A DNA stretch of 64,000 nt from the NCBI GenBank assembly GCA_016713425.1, contig JADJPE010000005.1, forward strand, positions 3,224,001 through 3,288,000, in the 5' to 3' direction. Each line of letters begins with the position of its first letter. The first letter of the stretch is position 1. Under the pieces are notes generated by a model. It ran no database searches. It was not told the DNA's origin and worked only from the letters and a program-made list of their open reading frames with translations. The position numbers were made by a program, and so were the translations under genes. Shown piece by piece: positions 18,662-27,565 of this stretch. The stretch is from Deltaproteobacteria bacterium. GTDB lineage: Bacteria; Myxococcota; Kuafuiibacteriia; Kuafuiibacteriales; Kuafuiibacteriaceae.

Positions 18662-18754
18662 GTGCCTGCCCATATCCACGACGGCATCACGGTGGCCCTG
18701 GTTGGCTCCTCCGGGGCTGGCAAGTCGACTTTCATCAACGCTCTAATCGGCTAG
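18662..18754 (+). pseudogene. rsgA: RsgA GTPase fragment (P-loop region)
   Basis: The frame reads HIHDGITVALVGSSGAGKST followed by FINALIG and a stop. This closely matches the G1 (Walker A) region of the ribosome small-subunit GTPase RsgA, which typically reads TVALVGSSGVGKSTLINAL. Everything before and after is missing. It ends overlapping the stop of the convergent rtcB gene. Confidence 0.6.
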
Positions 18755-19830
18755 CCCCCCTTGAAGACCAGAAGCGGCCGAAGTCGTCGGACTATTCGTG
18801 TCAGCTCTCTTTGGGCCCTCATCACTTTCCCGATGTCCTTGTAAGCGGAAGGCGCCTCGTCTCTGAGGCGCGAAGCCAGGCGTTGGTCGAACCAGATGCC
18901 AGTCATCTCGCCCCTGAGTGTGTCCACAGAAATTCGGTGTTGGGCCGCAGATCGGCTCATAGAGCGGCCTGCGCCGTGAGAACAGGAATTCAGTGCCGCG
19001 CGACATCCTCGACCGCGGACGTGAAAACTCTCGGTTCCCATTGACCCGGGAATGAGGCCCGCCTCTCCATCATGCGCTGAGATCGCCCCTTTTCGATGAA
19101 CCCAGAGTTTCTCGTCCGCGATCTGCTCATGGCGAACGTGATTGTGGTGGCAGGACACGAAACTCGCATCGTCCGCCTCCAGGCCCAGCTCCGCCAAGAC
19201 TTCACCCGCAGCCACAACAATCCGCCGCCGATTCTCGGCCGCGTAATCCAGCGCCCAGCTCAAGTCGGACAGATAATTCCTACCCGCCTCCGTTTCCGCG
19301 TCCAAACCAAGCAACCCCCCTCTTCGCCGCTCAGCCGCCTTCAGGTGGTGATCACGGATAGCCTGACCCATTCCGCGAGAACCGCTGTGCACCATCAGCC
19401 AGAGCCCATCCTCCTCATCCGCCTGAACCTCTAGGAAATGATTGCCTCGCCCGAGCGTCCCCAGTTGCTCCCGAGCGGTGCGAGCCCGCTTTCGTTCGAG
19501 AGCCGGGTCGCTCAATGCTCGACATTCCAACTCCTCGGGAAGATCAACTCTCGACAGATGCTGAACTATTGGTACCGCGTTGTGCAAAGCTCGTAGAGTT
19601 TTCGGTCCCGCATCTGCGTCCCGGAAAACCTGCGCCGACCCCGAAAGGCCGACGGCCGCCATTCCGCAGCCAATATCACCTCCGACCGCAGCCGGATAAA
19701 TGGTCCGCGAGGTCGCAATTGCGGTCCCGATGCACACGTCGTTGGCGAGATGCACATCAGGCATCGCCGCCACGTGAACCACATCCTCGGCCCGAGACAA
19801 CCTCTCGAGAGCCGTCGCCACGTTGGGCTC
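18751..19830 (-). pseudogene. rtcB: RtcB-family RNA ligase, 3' part (interrupted by IS630)
   Basis: About 359 codons of an RtcB RNA ligase. Visible motifs: AAVGGDIGCGM with the metal-binding Asp and Cys, GRGNHFLE, MVHSGSRGMG, SCHHNHVRHE, and the guanylated His in SCSHGAGRSMSR. RtcB joins RNA 3'-phosphate or 2',3'-cyclic phosphate ends to 5'-OH ends using GTP and Mn. The first 17 codons lie beyond the IS630 element at 21033-21081; excising the IS with one TA gives an unbroken frame, 376 residues in total. A GTG at 19821 (after EPN) could restart translation and would keep all catalytic residues, so partial function is possible. Confidence 0.9.
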
Positions 19831-21032
19831 TAGTCCCCTGGATCAGTGAAGTCGATCAAAAGTCCTCACGTAATCACTCCGCTTTGTGGGCCTCCAAGGT
19901 GCGGGTCGCGAAGCGCGCGATCGACGCGAGGACATGGTCTGCGGTCTTGGTCCAGCGGAAGGGCTTCGGATCTTCGTTGTGGGCCTGAAGGTACTCGAGG
20001 ATCGCGCTTCGAAGCTGTATTACGCTGGCGTGCGAGCCACGTCGGAGGGCTTCCTCCGTAAGCAGTCCGAAGAAGCGCTCGACCAGATTGAGCCACGACG
20101 CGTGCGTCGGAGTGAAGTGCAGGTGGAATCGGGAGTGCTTGAGGAGCCATCGGTGGACCGCAGGCGTCTTGTGCGTCGAGAGGTTGTCGAGCACGAGGTG
20201 AATATCGAGTCCTGGCTCAACCGCAGCATCGACTTCGGCCAGGAAGGCGATGAACTCACGCGCCCGGTGACGCGCTCGGAGCCTCCCGATCACCCCGCCA
20301 GTCGCGACGTTCAGGGCCGCGAAGAGGCTGAGCGTCCCGTGGCGCATGTACGTACTGGTCTGCTTCTCTGGCTGCCCGAGATCCATCGGCAGGACTGGCT
20401 GCGCTCTTTCGAGGGCCTGGATCTGGGACTTCTCGTCGATGCAAACGACGACAGCGTTCTCAGGCGGGCTCATGTAGAGGCCGACGATGTCGCGCACCTT
20501 CTCGACGAGTAAGGGATCGTTGGAGAGATGAAAGTTCGTCTCTACGCGGTGCGGCTTGAGCCCGAAAGCCCGCCACACCCGGCTGATCGTCGAATGGCTC
20601 AGTCCAACGTGCTTGGCCATCTTCCGCGTGCTCCAGTGAGTTCTCCCCTTGGGCGTCGTCTCTAGCGTCTTCACGACGACTTCCTCGATCTGGTCGTCGC
20701 TGATCTTGCGAGGCGCGCCGGGGCGTGGTCTCTCGAAGAGACCGTCGAGGCGCTTCTCGATGAAGCGTCTACGCCATTTTCCCACCGTTGCGTTCCCGGT
20801 GTGGAGCGCCTTCGCGACATCCGTGTTGCTCAGGCCATCCGCGCACTTGAGTACGATGCTTGCCCGCAGCGCGAGGTCGCGGTTCGTGCGAGCCCGTCGT
20901 GTGTAGCGGCGCAGCGCCACACGCTCTACTTCGGTCAGGGTGAGCTGGGCTTTCGGCCGTCCAGTCCTTGCCATCTCCAGGTTAGATCACAACACCCGAA
21001 TTTTTGGTAGCCTGTTCAGATACACGGGACTA
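19831..21032 (-). mobile_element. Complete IS630-family insertion sequence in rtcB
   Basis: Both ends begin with TA then GTCCC[C/G]TG[G/T]ATC reading inward: left end TAGTCCCCTGGATC at 19831, right end (minus strand) TAGTCCCGTGTATC from 21032. The TA at each edge is the target duplication typical of IS630/Tc1-mariner elements. About 1.2 kb, with one transposase gene. The element sits after codon 17 of rtcB. Confidence 0.9.
19874..20974 (-). CDS. IS630-family transposase
   Basis: A 366-residue intact transposase. The N-terminal half has helix-turn-helix segments (GLSNTDVAKALHTGNATVGK, then GLSHSTISRVWRAFG). The catalytic DDE residues are visible in VVCIDEKSQIQ, HLVLDNLSTHKT and SWLNLVERFFG. 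Length and motif spacing are normal and no stop or shift interrupts it, so it is probably active or recently active. It is the only gene of the element at 19831-21032. A C-terminal relative survives as a fragment at 54260. Confidence 0.95.
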   Translation of the reverse strand: MARTGRPKAQLTLTEVERVALRRYTRRARTNRDLALRASIVLKCADGLSNTDVAKALHTGNATVGKWRRRFIEKRLDGLFERPRPGAPRKISDDQIEEVVVKTLETTPKGRTHWSTRKMAKHVGLSHSTISRVWRAFGLKPHRVETNFHLSNDPLLVEKVRDIVGLYMSPPENAVVVCIDEKSQIQALERAQPVLPMDLGQPEKQTSTYMRHGTLSLFAALNVATGGVIGRLRARHRAREFIAFLAEVDAAVEPGLDIHLVLDNLSTHKTPAVHRWLLKHSRFHLHFTPTHASWLNLVERFFGLLTEEALRRGSHASVIQLRSAILEYLQAHNEDPKPFRWTKTADHVLASIARFATRTLEAHKAE

Positions 21033-21081
21033 GCTTCTCGTGGCTCCATACGTGAAGGTTCGTGGACTTCCTCAAACCCAT
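21033..21081 (-). pseudogene. rtcB: rtcB 5' end (separated by IS630)
   Basis: ATG 21081 opens MGLRKSTNLHVWSHEKL, whose last codon is completed by the TA at 21031-21032. The frame continues across the IS into EPNVATALERL at 19830. The ATG overlaps the end of the RbfA-like gene by ten bases (its TGA is at 21072-21074), so the two genes were coupled. Confidence 0.8.
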
Positions 21082-21461
21082 GGCTCCACCTCCTCGATCG
21101 GTGGTGCCAACTCGAAAACCAACTCGGGTGCACGCTTCCTGTTTACCGTCTCCGCCACCGCAGTCCGCAGGCGGCCCATATCTTCCACAAGAGCCTCCAG
21201 AATGGCCTGCCTTGATTCACGGGCTGTTCCCGGCTGCACCAGCACCAACAAGCGCGAAGCGCTTGGATAGGGCTCCACGGCGAAGACCACAAGGTCCAGG
21301 ACAATGGAGTTGGGGCTCTGAGCCAAAGCGAACGAAAGCGCCCGTTCGGCTTGAGCACATAATTGGTGGACCTTTCGGTCCTCGTGGCCACGTTGGCCCG
21401 ATTCGCCCAGCGCACTGGGCTGCGAAGACTTTCGCCTTCGCGAGTTTCTGCGTGATGTCAT
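21072..21461 (-). CDS. RbfA-like ribosome-binding factor, operon partner of rtcB
   Basis: A 129-residue protein from ATG 21461 (MTSRRNSRRRK), which has a GGAG site upstream. The ORF extends to 21503 without a better start. A basic N-terminal tail is followed by a KH-like core; the C-terminal QAILEALVEDMGRLRTAVAE and then RAPELVFEL align well by eye with the corresponding helix and strand of RbfA (ALQEASGFIRSLLG...PELTFFYD in E. coli). RbfA binds the 30S subunit near the 5' end of 16S rRNA during maturation or cold stress. Being fused in an operon with an RNA ligase suggests work on broken or immature rRNA. The family call is by eye and moderate. Confidence 0.55.
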   Translation of the reverse strand: MTSRRNSRRRKSSQPSALGESGQRGHEDRKVHQLCAQAERALSFALAQSPNSIVLDLVVFAVEPYPSASRLLVLVQPGTARESRQAILEALVEDMGRLRTAVAETVNRKRAPELVFELAPPIEEVEPWV

Positions 21462-21711
21462 CACAAGCTCCCGCGAGCCCACGATGTGGGCGCGCAAATC
21501 CAAACTGAAAGGACGCGGGGAGCCTTACCTGGTTGCTTAGCTCCGGAGGTTCCCGACGCCCGCCGCGGGGCTATGTGTGATGACAGACATGACGGGGCTC
21601 CTCTAGGGGGGAGGACGGTACAGTATTCTGGCCCACGATGCCACCGAAATCTCCAGCTCCCCTCCTCACCGCCTACGAGCTACCTCAAAACGAGGACGTG
21701 ATTGGCGCGGC

Positions 21712-22470
21712 TCACCCGCGGCACACCACGAAGAACTCGTAGCCGTAGTCGTCCGAGTGGCGTCGATGCATCTCGGGCTCTCGAGAGATCTCGTCGAGCG
21801 CGGCCAACGCCTCGGCATCGCCCGCGTACTTGCCGCGCAGCGCCTCGATGCGTCGCTGCATGGGCATGTAGAAGTCGTCCCACCAGTCTTCGTTCGGCAG
21901 CGTGAAATGATCCACGAGGGAGAAGTCGCTTGCCTCGATCTTGGCCAGGACGTCTTGCGCCGAGCCCATGCCCGCGTAGTCCTCGAAGGCCGCTTTCACC
22001 TCCCCGGGAGGGTCTTCCTTGCGCCAGACCGCCTCGGTGAAGGCGAAGAAGCCACCGGGCTTGAGGATCGGATGGTAGAGGCGCAGGGCCTCCTCGATTC
22101 CGATGAAATAAAGGGCTCCCTCGGACCAGATGAGATCGAAGCTTTCGGGCTCGTGTTCGGGCTTGCCGATGTCGGCGACCAGGGGATGGATCCGCTCCCC
22201 GAGACCCCGCGCTGCGACCTCGGCCCGGAGCCGCTCGATGTTGGGCGCGTGGTTGTCGATGGCGATGATGGTGCCCGTCGTGAGCTCGGCCAGGTGAAAC
22301 GTCTGCGCCCCCGCGCCACTGCCAAGGTCCAGGACCGCTGGCGAGGCTGGCAGACTGCCGCAGAGGTCCAGGGCCCGCTTGGCGCTCGAGCGGCTGCCCG
22401 GTCCTTGCCGGGGTAGGGGCTCGAAGACCTCGCAGAAAATCTTCTCCATGCGCTCTTTCGGTTCAGCCAT
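21712..22470 (-). CDS. Class I SAM-dependent methyltransferase
   Basis: A 252-residue cytosolic enzyme starting at the ATG of MAEPKERMEK (22470), which overlaps the upstream dehalogenase-like gene by eight bases. Motif I VLDLGSGAGAQTFHLAELT (about residues 48-66) and the acidic IIAIDNHAPN bind SAM; DLIWSEGALYFIG is motif IV, and ILKPGGFFAFTE is motif V. The C-terminal half has a Trp/Tyr-rich lid (NEDWWDDFYMPM). Relatives of this layout methylate small molecules or act in unknown pathways. Substrate not determinable here; the coupled alpha/beta-hydrolase suggests a shared small-molecule pathway. Confidence 0.8.
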   Translation of the reverse strand: MAEPKERMEKIFCEVFEPLPRQGPGSRSSAKRALDLCGSLPASPAVLDLGSGAGAQTFHLAELTTGTIIAIDNHAPNIERLRAEVAARGLGERIHPLVADIGKPEHEPESFDLIWSEGALYFIGIEEALRLYHPILKPGGFFAFTEAVWRKEDPPGEVKAAFEDYAGMGSAQDVLAKIEASDFSLVDHFTLPNEDWWDDFYMPMQRRIEALRGKYAGDAEALAALDEISREPEMHRRHSDDYGYEFFVVCRG

Positions 22471-23464
22471 CGCGGGTCTTCTTCTTTCGTTTCGAGTCTG
22501 ACGACGCATTGTGAGCCGAAGCGTGCTCGCCGATTCCTTGTCTGTCGAGGCCAGCATGCCAATCTCGAATGGCCGCTGCGATCTCATCCGGAGCGGCTTC
22601 CTGGATGTAGTGTCCGGCGCCGTCGAGGACCACGGTTCGATGATTCGAGAACGTCGCCTCGAAGCGGGCTCTTTCCTTGTCGCGAAACGCGATATCTCGA
22701 TCCCCCCAGATGATGAGCGCCGGTTTCGACTTGAGCTTCTCGAGCCCAACCTCCACCTCGCTAAGAAACGCGCTGCTCCGACGGATCTCACGCGGAAAGA
22801 TCCGCGTTGGCAGACGTGAGTCCTTGGTGAGAAACGGGCCTCTGTAGGCCTTCATCACCTCTCGAGGCAGTCTCTTGCGCTTGACGTTTGTCGGGATCAT
22901 CAGGTTGACGAAGGCGTTGAAGTGCCGGATGAAGAAGCCGCCGACGGGACCGCCCATCATGGCCGAGAAACGTTCGAAGTGCTTGTCGCCGTTGATGGGC
23001 CACGCCCAGGTATTGCCGATCACGAGCCCACCAACCTGGTCTGCCCGCTTCGCAGCGACCCACAACCCGATCGGGCCGCCCCAGTCCTGAACCATGATGG
23101 TGAAGTCCGTCAAACCCAAGGCGGCCACGAATCCATCGAGAACCCGCGCATGGCTTGCCGGCAGGAAGTCGTAGTCTTCGGCAGCACGGGAGAGGCCGAA
23201 GCCAGGGTGATCGACCGCGATGCAACGGAACTGAGGCTTCAGTTGGCGCACGATATCCCGGTAGAGGAAGGACCAGGTCGGGTTGCCATGGACGAACAGG
23301 ATCGTCGGTCCCGCGCCCTCGTCGATGTAGTGAATCGAGTGACCGTCGAGATCGATGAACCTGCTTTCGAAGGGATAGAGAGACCGCGGGACCCAGCTGG
23401 GAGCCCCTCGCTCCGTGGCCGAATTCTTCGCGACAGACGTTCGTGATCGAAGTGAATTCTTCAT
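22463..23464 (-). CDS. Haloalkane dehalogenase-like alpha/beta-hydrolase
   Basis: A 333-residue alpha/beta-hydrolase with the haloalkane dehalogenase pattern: oxyanion motif VHGNPTWSFLYRD with a halide-binding Asn, nucleophile Asp followed by Trp in MVQDWGGPIGL (about residue 136), an acid in IWGDRDIAF and catalytic His in GAGHYIQEAAPDE. Asn plus the Trp after the nucleophile is the halide-stabilising pair, so true dehalogenase activity is plausible (HLD-III-like), though some members act on esters or epoxides. No signal peptide. It is the first gene of a two-gene operon with the methyltransferase. A Lys/Arg-rich tail (SKRKKKTRDG) is unusual. Confidence 0.8.
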   Translation of the reverse strand: MKNSLRSRTSVAKNSATERGAPSWVPRSLYPFESRFIDLDGHSIHYIDEGAGPTILFVHGNPTWSFLYRDIVRQLKPQFRCIAVDHPGFGLSRAAEDYDFLPASHARVLDGFVAALGLTDFTIMVQDWGGPIGLWVAAKRADQVGGLVIGNTWAWPINGDKHFERFSAMMGGPVGGFFIRHFNAFVNLMIPTNVKRKRLPREVMKAYRGPFLTKDSRLPTRIFPREIRRSSAFLSEVEVGLEKLKSKPALIIWGDRDIAFRDKERARFEATFSNHRTVVLDGAGHYIQEAAPDEIAAAIRDWHAGLDRQGIGEHASAHNASSDSKRKKKTRDG

Positions 23465-23910
23465 CGTCTTCTCGCTCTCAGACTGTCGGGCCCGGGCCCT
23501 CTGAGAAGAGGTATCGTCCTACTCCCGCGGCTACTCCTCCACGCGGACCAGTTCGCTGTCAAACAGAGATCCACGCCCAGTAAACGTCAGCGGGGCGGTG
23601 AAGCTCACAGCCCACCTCGCCGCCAAGGCCGGCTTCATCATCCATCATCCATCATCCACCATCCACCATCCACCATCCATCAGCAACGGAGACGCCCTGC
23701 TCGGGAACCTGCGTGCCGCCGAGCCTATCGACCGGATGACCGCTTGTCATTCGGCGTCGGACCGCGCGCTAATCCCCGCTCGTGAAGACAACGAAAGGCG
23801 CACGACCCGACAACGAATCAGCGTACATCCCTGGAGATCGCTACCACCAAGACGTGCGCCGGGCGTACGAGGGTGAGCTCGGCTGGGCCGCCAACAAGAA
23901 GGCGCGGCAC
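23465..23910. other. Intergenic region with CATC repeats
   Basis: No gene is supported. At 23634-23683 short units (ATCATCC, then ACCATCC) are repeated in tandem about six times. The GTG at 23782 in the 3' part would extend the cupin gene but is less likely than the ATG used. Confidence 0.5.
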
Positions 23911-24294
23911 ATGGCGAAGGTGGTCTACGAGGCACCCCACGAAAACGTCGCCGAGTCGGGGATCAAGCGCGGCAGCGGTCGAGACTTCGCCACCTGGGTC
24001 CTCTCGGAAGAAGCTGGAACGAAGGAAGGCATCTTCAGCACCAAGCTCGAGCTGGTCATCGACGCGACGCTCGAGCCCAGCGCCTGCATCGGGCTCCACC
24101 GGCACCTCGAGACCGAAGAGATCTACTATATCCTCGAGGGCAGCCTGACGATGACCACGGTGGCGCCTGAGGGCGACGAACACACCGAGACCCTCGAAGC
24201 GGGCGACGCACACTGCGTGAAGCTCGGACAGGGACACTACGGACGCGCGGGGCCCGAGGGTTGCCGCTTCGTCGCGGTTGCCGTCCGAAAGTGA
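23911..24294 (+). CDS. Cupin-domain protein
   Basis: A 127-residue single-domain cupin. Motif 1 is complete: GLHRHLETEEIYYILEG, giving two His and a Glu for metal binding. Motif 2 is weaker: GDAHCVKLGQGHYG contains a His in roughly the right place. ATG 23911 (MAKVVYEAPHENV) was chosen because cupins of this type begin close to this segment; a GTG at 23782 would add 43 residues of poor composition. Monocistronic. Small cupins bind metals and may be enzymes or sensors, and nothing here fixes the role. Confidence 0.75.
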   Translation: MAKVVYEAPHENVAESGIKRGSGRDFATWVLSEEAGTKEGIFSTKLELVIDATLEPSACIGLHRHLETEEIYYILEGSLTMTTVAPEGDEHTETLEAGDAHCVKLGQGHYGRAGPEGCRFVAVAVRK

Positions 24295-24511
24295 TCGCAT
24301 TGGGCACCGGGTGGATCTCGTGCCGCTCAAGCAGTTCATCGATAGCCGTTCATGCGCGGCCGCCGTTCTGAAGGCACCGGCCGCCGCGCCTCAAGCATGG
24401 TTCACCGGCGATGAACGATCGAACCTTCGCCATTCTTCGCCCGACGACGGGATCCATCGATCGACCCCCGTGTACGGTGGCCCCGCGAGAAAGGGTCCAA
24501 GACAAGTTGCC

Positions 24512-25087
24512 TCAGCTTCGTGGTAGCCGCCCCCGTCCCCACGGAGCGCCCAGAACGAAGCCGCGCCCTCGACAAGCGGCAAAATATCCAGCCGCGAGAG
24601 GCGCGAAGGCGATGTCGTCGGGGTCTACATCGGTTCGAAACCTCGGGGAGGCGGGCTCCTCGTCAAATTCCCTCGAAGTCCAACCACGAGCGTCCCGAGC
24701 AACCGTGGCGACTGAGGCGTGTCTCGGTGACGCGCGAAACGTCCCCTGCAAGGATAAACCAACAAATCGGTCAGCGTCGCCGTCCGATGCATGCGCGGAG
24801 ACAGTGCGGCCACCGCGCCCAAACGGCGCTGGCTCGCTTCGCGCCATCACCCAATCGACGAATCGAGGATCGAAGGCCGAAACAGTCTCACCGCTCGGCA
24901 ACCCGATCTGAATGGGTTCGACAACGGCCGCGCGGCCCTCCACGCAGGTGAGTTCTTGGAGCGCATCGAGCGAGCGCGCAAATGCTTCTAGGCTCATATT
25001 CAGGGCCCGAAGTGTGGCAAACGGAGGCCTGACGCGCACGACCCCATGCGCTGAGAAGCCCGATATATTAGTGCCGGCGGTCCGCAT
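24512..25087 (-). CDS. Unknown protein divergent from the SAH-hydrolase-like gene
   Basis: A 191-residue frame from ATG 25087 (MRTAGTNISGFSAHG). It is embedded in a much longer frame that is otherwise the shadow of the divergent gene, so only this part is offered as real. No signal peptide, membrane span or known motif is visible. The sequence has a regular mixed alpha/beta pattern (SLEAFARSLDALQELTCVEG, then PFGRGGRTVSAHASDGDADR). Start-to-start distance to the divergent gene is about 150 bases, enough for a shared promoter region. Function unknown. Confidence 0.45.
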   Translation of the reverse strand: MRTAGTNISGFSAHGVVRVRPPFATLRALNMSLEAFARSLDALQELTCVEGRAAVVEPIQIGLPSGETVSAFDPRFVDWVMARSEPAPFGRGGRTVSAHASDGDADRFVGLSLQGTFRASPRHASVATVARDARGWTSREFDEEPASPRFRTDVDPDDIAFAPLAAGYFAACRGRGFVLGAPWGRGRLPRS

Positions 25088-25237
25088 CGCACGCCTCCGT
25101 TCTCTTCGACCCGCATTGCCTGGTCGCACTGATTCGCCTATCGGCTTGGAATGACTACGCGGCCTTCGGCCATGGCGCGTTGGCGTGGATTCACTCTGGC
25201 GGATGCCGGCTCGGGCCGGGTCTGCTAGGCTGCGTTC

Positions 25238-27565
25238 GTGAGTGCGAAGCTCGGACCCCGCGGGCGCGGTCCCCGGCCTCCGGCCCGCGCGCGGGGGAAT
25301 ATCGAGAGCGCCCAGGTGGGCTGCGTCTCCTGGCTCAATCGGTGGCTTCGCGGGGAGGCCGCGCGGCTGACCGAGCTCACGCCGCTTTTCGCGACGGCGA
25401 CCGCCGACTCCAGCTATCGCCAGCTCAAGGTGAGCGCCGTCGATCTGTTGAGCTCGGTGCAGAAGCACCGGGCCGACTCGGTGGCTGATGTCTTCGCCGC
25501 GCTCCGTCCCGAGCTCGAACGCCGGGCACGGACCGATCTCGAAGGCGAGGCGGCGGCGCGGGAGCTCGCGGGTTTGGCGCTCGGTCGCATCGAGGTCGAC
25601 GTCTCGATCCCGGTCCCCGCGGCGCTCTTCGAGGCCGCGGCCGTGGTTCAGCGCCGTGAGCTGCGGGCCGCGATCGGAGACTCGGATCACGCGCCCGCTG
25701 CTCCGGCGGCGCCGCGGCGCGACGCATCGCTCCTCGCGCTGCGAGCCGAGCGGGCTCGAGCGCTGGACGGGCTCCGGCACGGACCCCTCGAACAGAAGCA
25801 GTGGGCCGCCTTCCTGGGGCGGCTCGGATCGAATGCGCTCAGCGAGGCCGAGAGCTTGGCGCTCGACCGCGTCCGGGCTGCGGGTACCCATCACGCGCTC
25901 ACCGAGCAGATGTTCGAGCTCTCGGGGCTCTTGGAACGCATGCCGGATGGCCGAGCCTGGATCGGCCGAGTCTCCGCGGGGCTGGAACTCGCGATGAAGG
26001 CGCGCGCCGGGGAGACGCTCAGCGGGGTGGAGCGCGCGGCTCTGGCGATCGTGGAGGCCGAAACGACGGAGCCGACCACCCGCTTTGTGCCACCGCGCAG
26101 CACGAAGGAGGGCGACATCGAGTCGCTTCTCCACCGGTGGTTCGCGAACCACCTGCCGCTCATGGCGACCTCGCTGCTCCTCCACCACCCGATGATCTTG
26201 CGGGGCGCGCAGTTCGGGGCGCTCGACGCCCAGATCCAGCAGATCGCGAGCGAGCAGGGCCCCTTCCTCGCCGACTGCAACGTCCTCTCGGTCATGCATC
26301 AGACCGGCGGTGTTCCGGGCTGGCTCGAGCTTCTGCGTCAACACCTCGGGCTCGACAAGACGCGGTATCTCGGCGTTGCGGTCCCGTACAGCAGCTCCCC
26401 GATCGCGATCGAGCGTCTGAACCTCGACGGCTTCGAGACGGTGCTCGATCACGATCCGCGCCCGCCCGAGGTCGCGATGTTGGAGGACAAGCTCGGGGCC
26501 GGATCGGAGCAGGGCTTCGACGAGCTCAAGGAGGCTGCCCTGGTGCGCGCGCTCGCGCGCATGCTCGAGATGCGGGCCGAGAACGGAAAGCCGATCCTCG
26601 TCATCGACGACGGGGGTTACGTGGGAAAGACCATCCGCAAACACTTCCCCGAGTCGGAGTCTGCGTTCAAGATCGTCGAGTGGACCATGCGCGGCGTGCG
26701 CCAGTACGAGCAGATCGAGGATCCGCGCTTCGCCTACGTGAGCGCGGCCGAGGCGCGCCCCAAGGTCGAGATCGAGCCGGCCTTCATCGCAGACGCTTGC
26801 GTGCCCGCGTCTCTGGCGGCGATGCGCGAACGGCTCGGCGATCTCGAAGGGCGCCGCAACTCGGTGATCGGGGCGGGGAACATCGGTCTGGCCTGCGCCC
26901 GAGCCGCCGCCGAGCTCGGCGCGAAGGTGGGTGTGCACGACACGGACGTGGATAAAGCGCGAGCGGCGACCGAGGGCGGCGGTCTCGCGCTCTTCGAGAC
27001 CCTCGACGCGGCGATCGCGGCGCCCGAGGCGCTGCTCGCGGGAACGGGCGCCAACAGCTTGCCGCCGGAGGTCTTCAGAAAGCTTCCTGCAGGCGCTGTC
27101 GTGGCGAGCTTGAGCTCCACCGACATCGAGACCCGCTCTTCGCGGACTCACGAGAACGGCAGCTGGGGGACCGACCTCGCGCGCTGGTCGATCACGGTCT
27201 CGCTCGATGGTCGGGGCGCGGTCGAGACACCCACGCCGAGCCACCCGATCAATCGCGCGGGGGCCCAGGCCTTGGCGGAGGGACTGCGGGCGGTGGCGGA
27301 GACACACGGCGCCTCGTTCGCCGTGGACGAGCGGACCATCCTGAACGGCGGCTATCCGATCAACCTCATTCGGCGGCTGCGCTTGATGGCGCCCGCGCGC
27401 GAGGAGCTCATCTTCTTGAACGTCACCGAGGCCGTGGCTCAGATCCACGGGATCGAGGATCACGAGAAGCACTTGGTGGAGCCCTGGCGTGAAGAGCGCG
27501 TGCTCGACTTGTTTGCGGCGCATCATCCCGCCGACTTCGCGCGCGCCCGCGGGCTGGGAAGCTGA
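25238..27565 (+). CDS. S-adenosylhomocysteine hydrolase-like NAD-binding protein with a long helical N-terminus
   Basis: A 775-residue protein from a GTG start. Residues 1 to about 300 are Ala/Arg/Leu-rich and helical with no recognised domain. Residues about 310-770 resemble adenosylhomocysteinase in layout: a substrate-side block (FLADCNVLSVMHQTGG...), then GKPILVIDDGGYVGKTI, then a Rossmann motif with NSVIGAGNIGLACARAAAEL (GxGxxG at about 546) ending in an acidic residue (VGVHDTDVDKA). A C-terminal block with HPINRAGAQALAEGL follows. The canonical enzyme motifs around catalytic Lys and Asp are not obvious, so it may be a non-catalytic or altered-specificity relative. Soluble, monocistronic. 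Confidence 0.65.
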   Translation: MSAKLGPRGRGPRPPARARGNIESAQVGCVSWLNRWLRGEAARLTELTPLFATATADSSYRQLKVSAVDLLSSVQKHRADSVADVFAALRPELERRARTDLEGEAAARELAGLALGRIEVDVSIPVPAALFEAAAVVQRRELRAAIGDSDHAPAAPAAPRRDASLLALRAERARALDGLRHGPLEQKQWAAFLGRLGSNALSEAESLALDRVRAAGTHHALTEQMFELSGLLERMPDGRAWIGRVSAGLELAMKARAGETLSGVERAALAIVEAETTEPTTRFVPPRSTKEGDIESLLHRWFANHLPLMATSLLLHHPMILRGAQFGALDAQIQQIASEQGPFLADCNVLSVMHQTGGVPGWLELLRQHLGLDKTRYLGVAVPYSSSPIAIERLNLDGFETVLDHDPRPPEVAMLEDKLGAGSEQGFDELKEAALVRALARMLEMRAENGKPILVIDDGGYVGKTIRKHFPESESAFKIVEWTMRGVRQYEQIEDPRFAYVSAAEARPKVEIEPAFIADACVPASLAAMRERLGDLEGRRNSVIGAGNIGLACARAAAELGAKVGVHDTDVDKARAATEGGGLALFETLDAAIAAPEALLAGTGANSLPPEVFRKLPAGAVVASLSSTDIETRSSRTHENGSWGTDLARWSITVSLDGRGAVETPTPSHPINRAGAQALAEGLRAVAETHGASFAVDERTILNGGYPINLIRRLRLMAPAREELIFLNVTEAVAQIHGIEDHEKHLVEPWREERVLDLFAAHHPADFARARGLGS

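Noticed and set aside
21638..21742. 34-codon plus-strand frame beginning MPPKSPAPLL
   Set aside because: Overlaps the 3' end of the methyltransferase and has no support.
24512..27526. Open minus-strand frame of 1004 codons
   Set aside because: Most of it is the antisense shadow of the SAH-hydrolase-like gene in GC-rich DNA; only the last 191 codons were kept as a possible gene.
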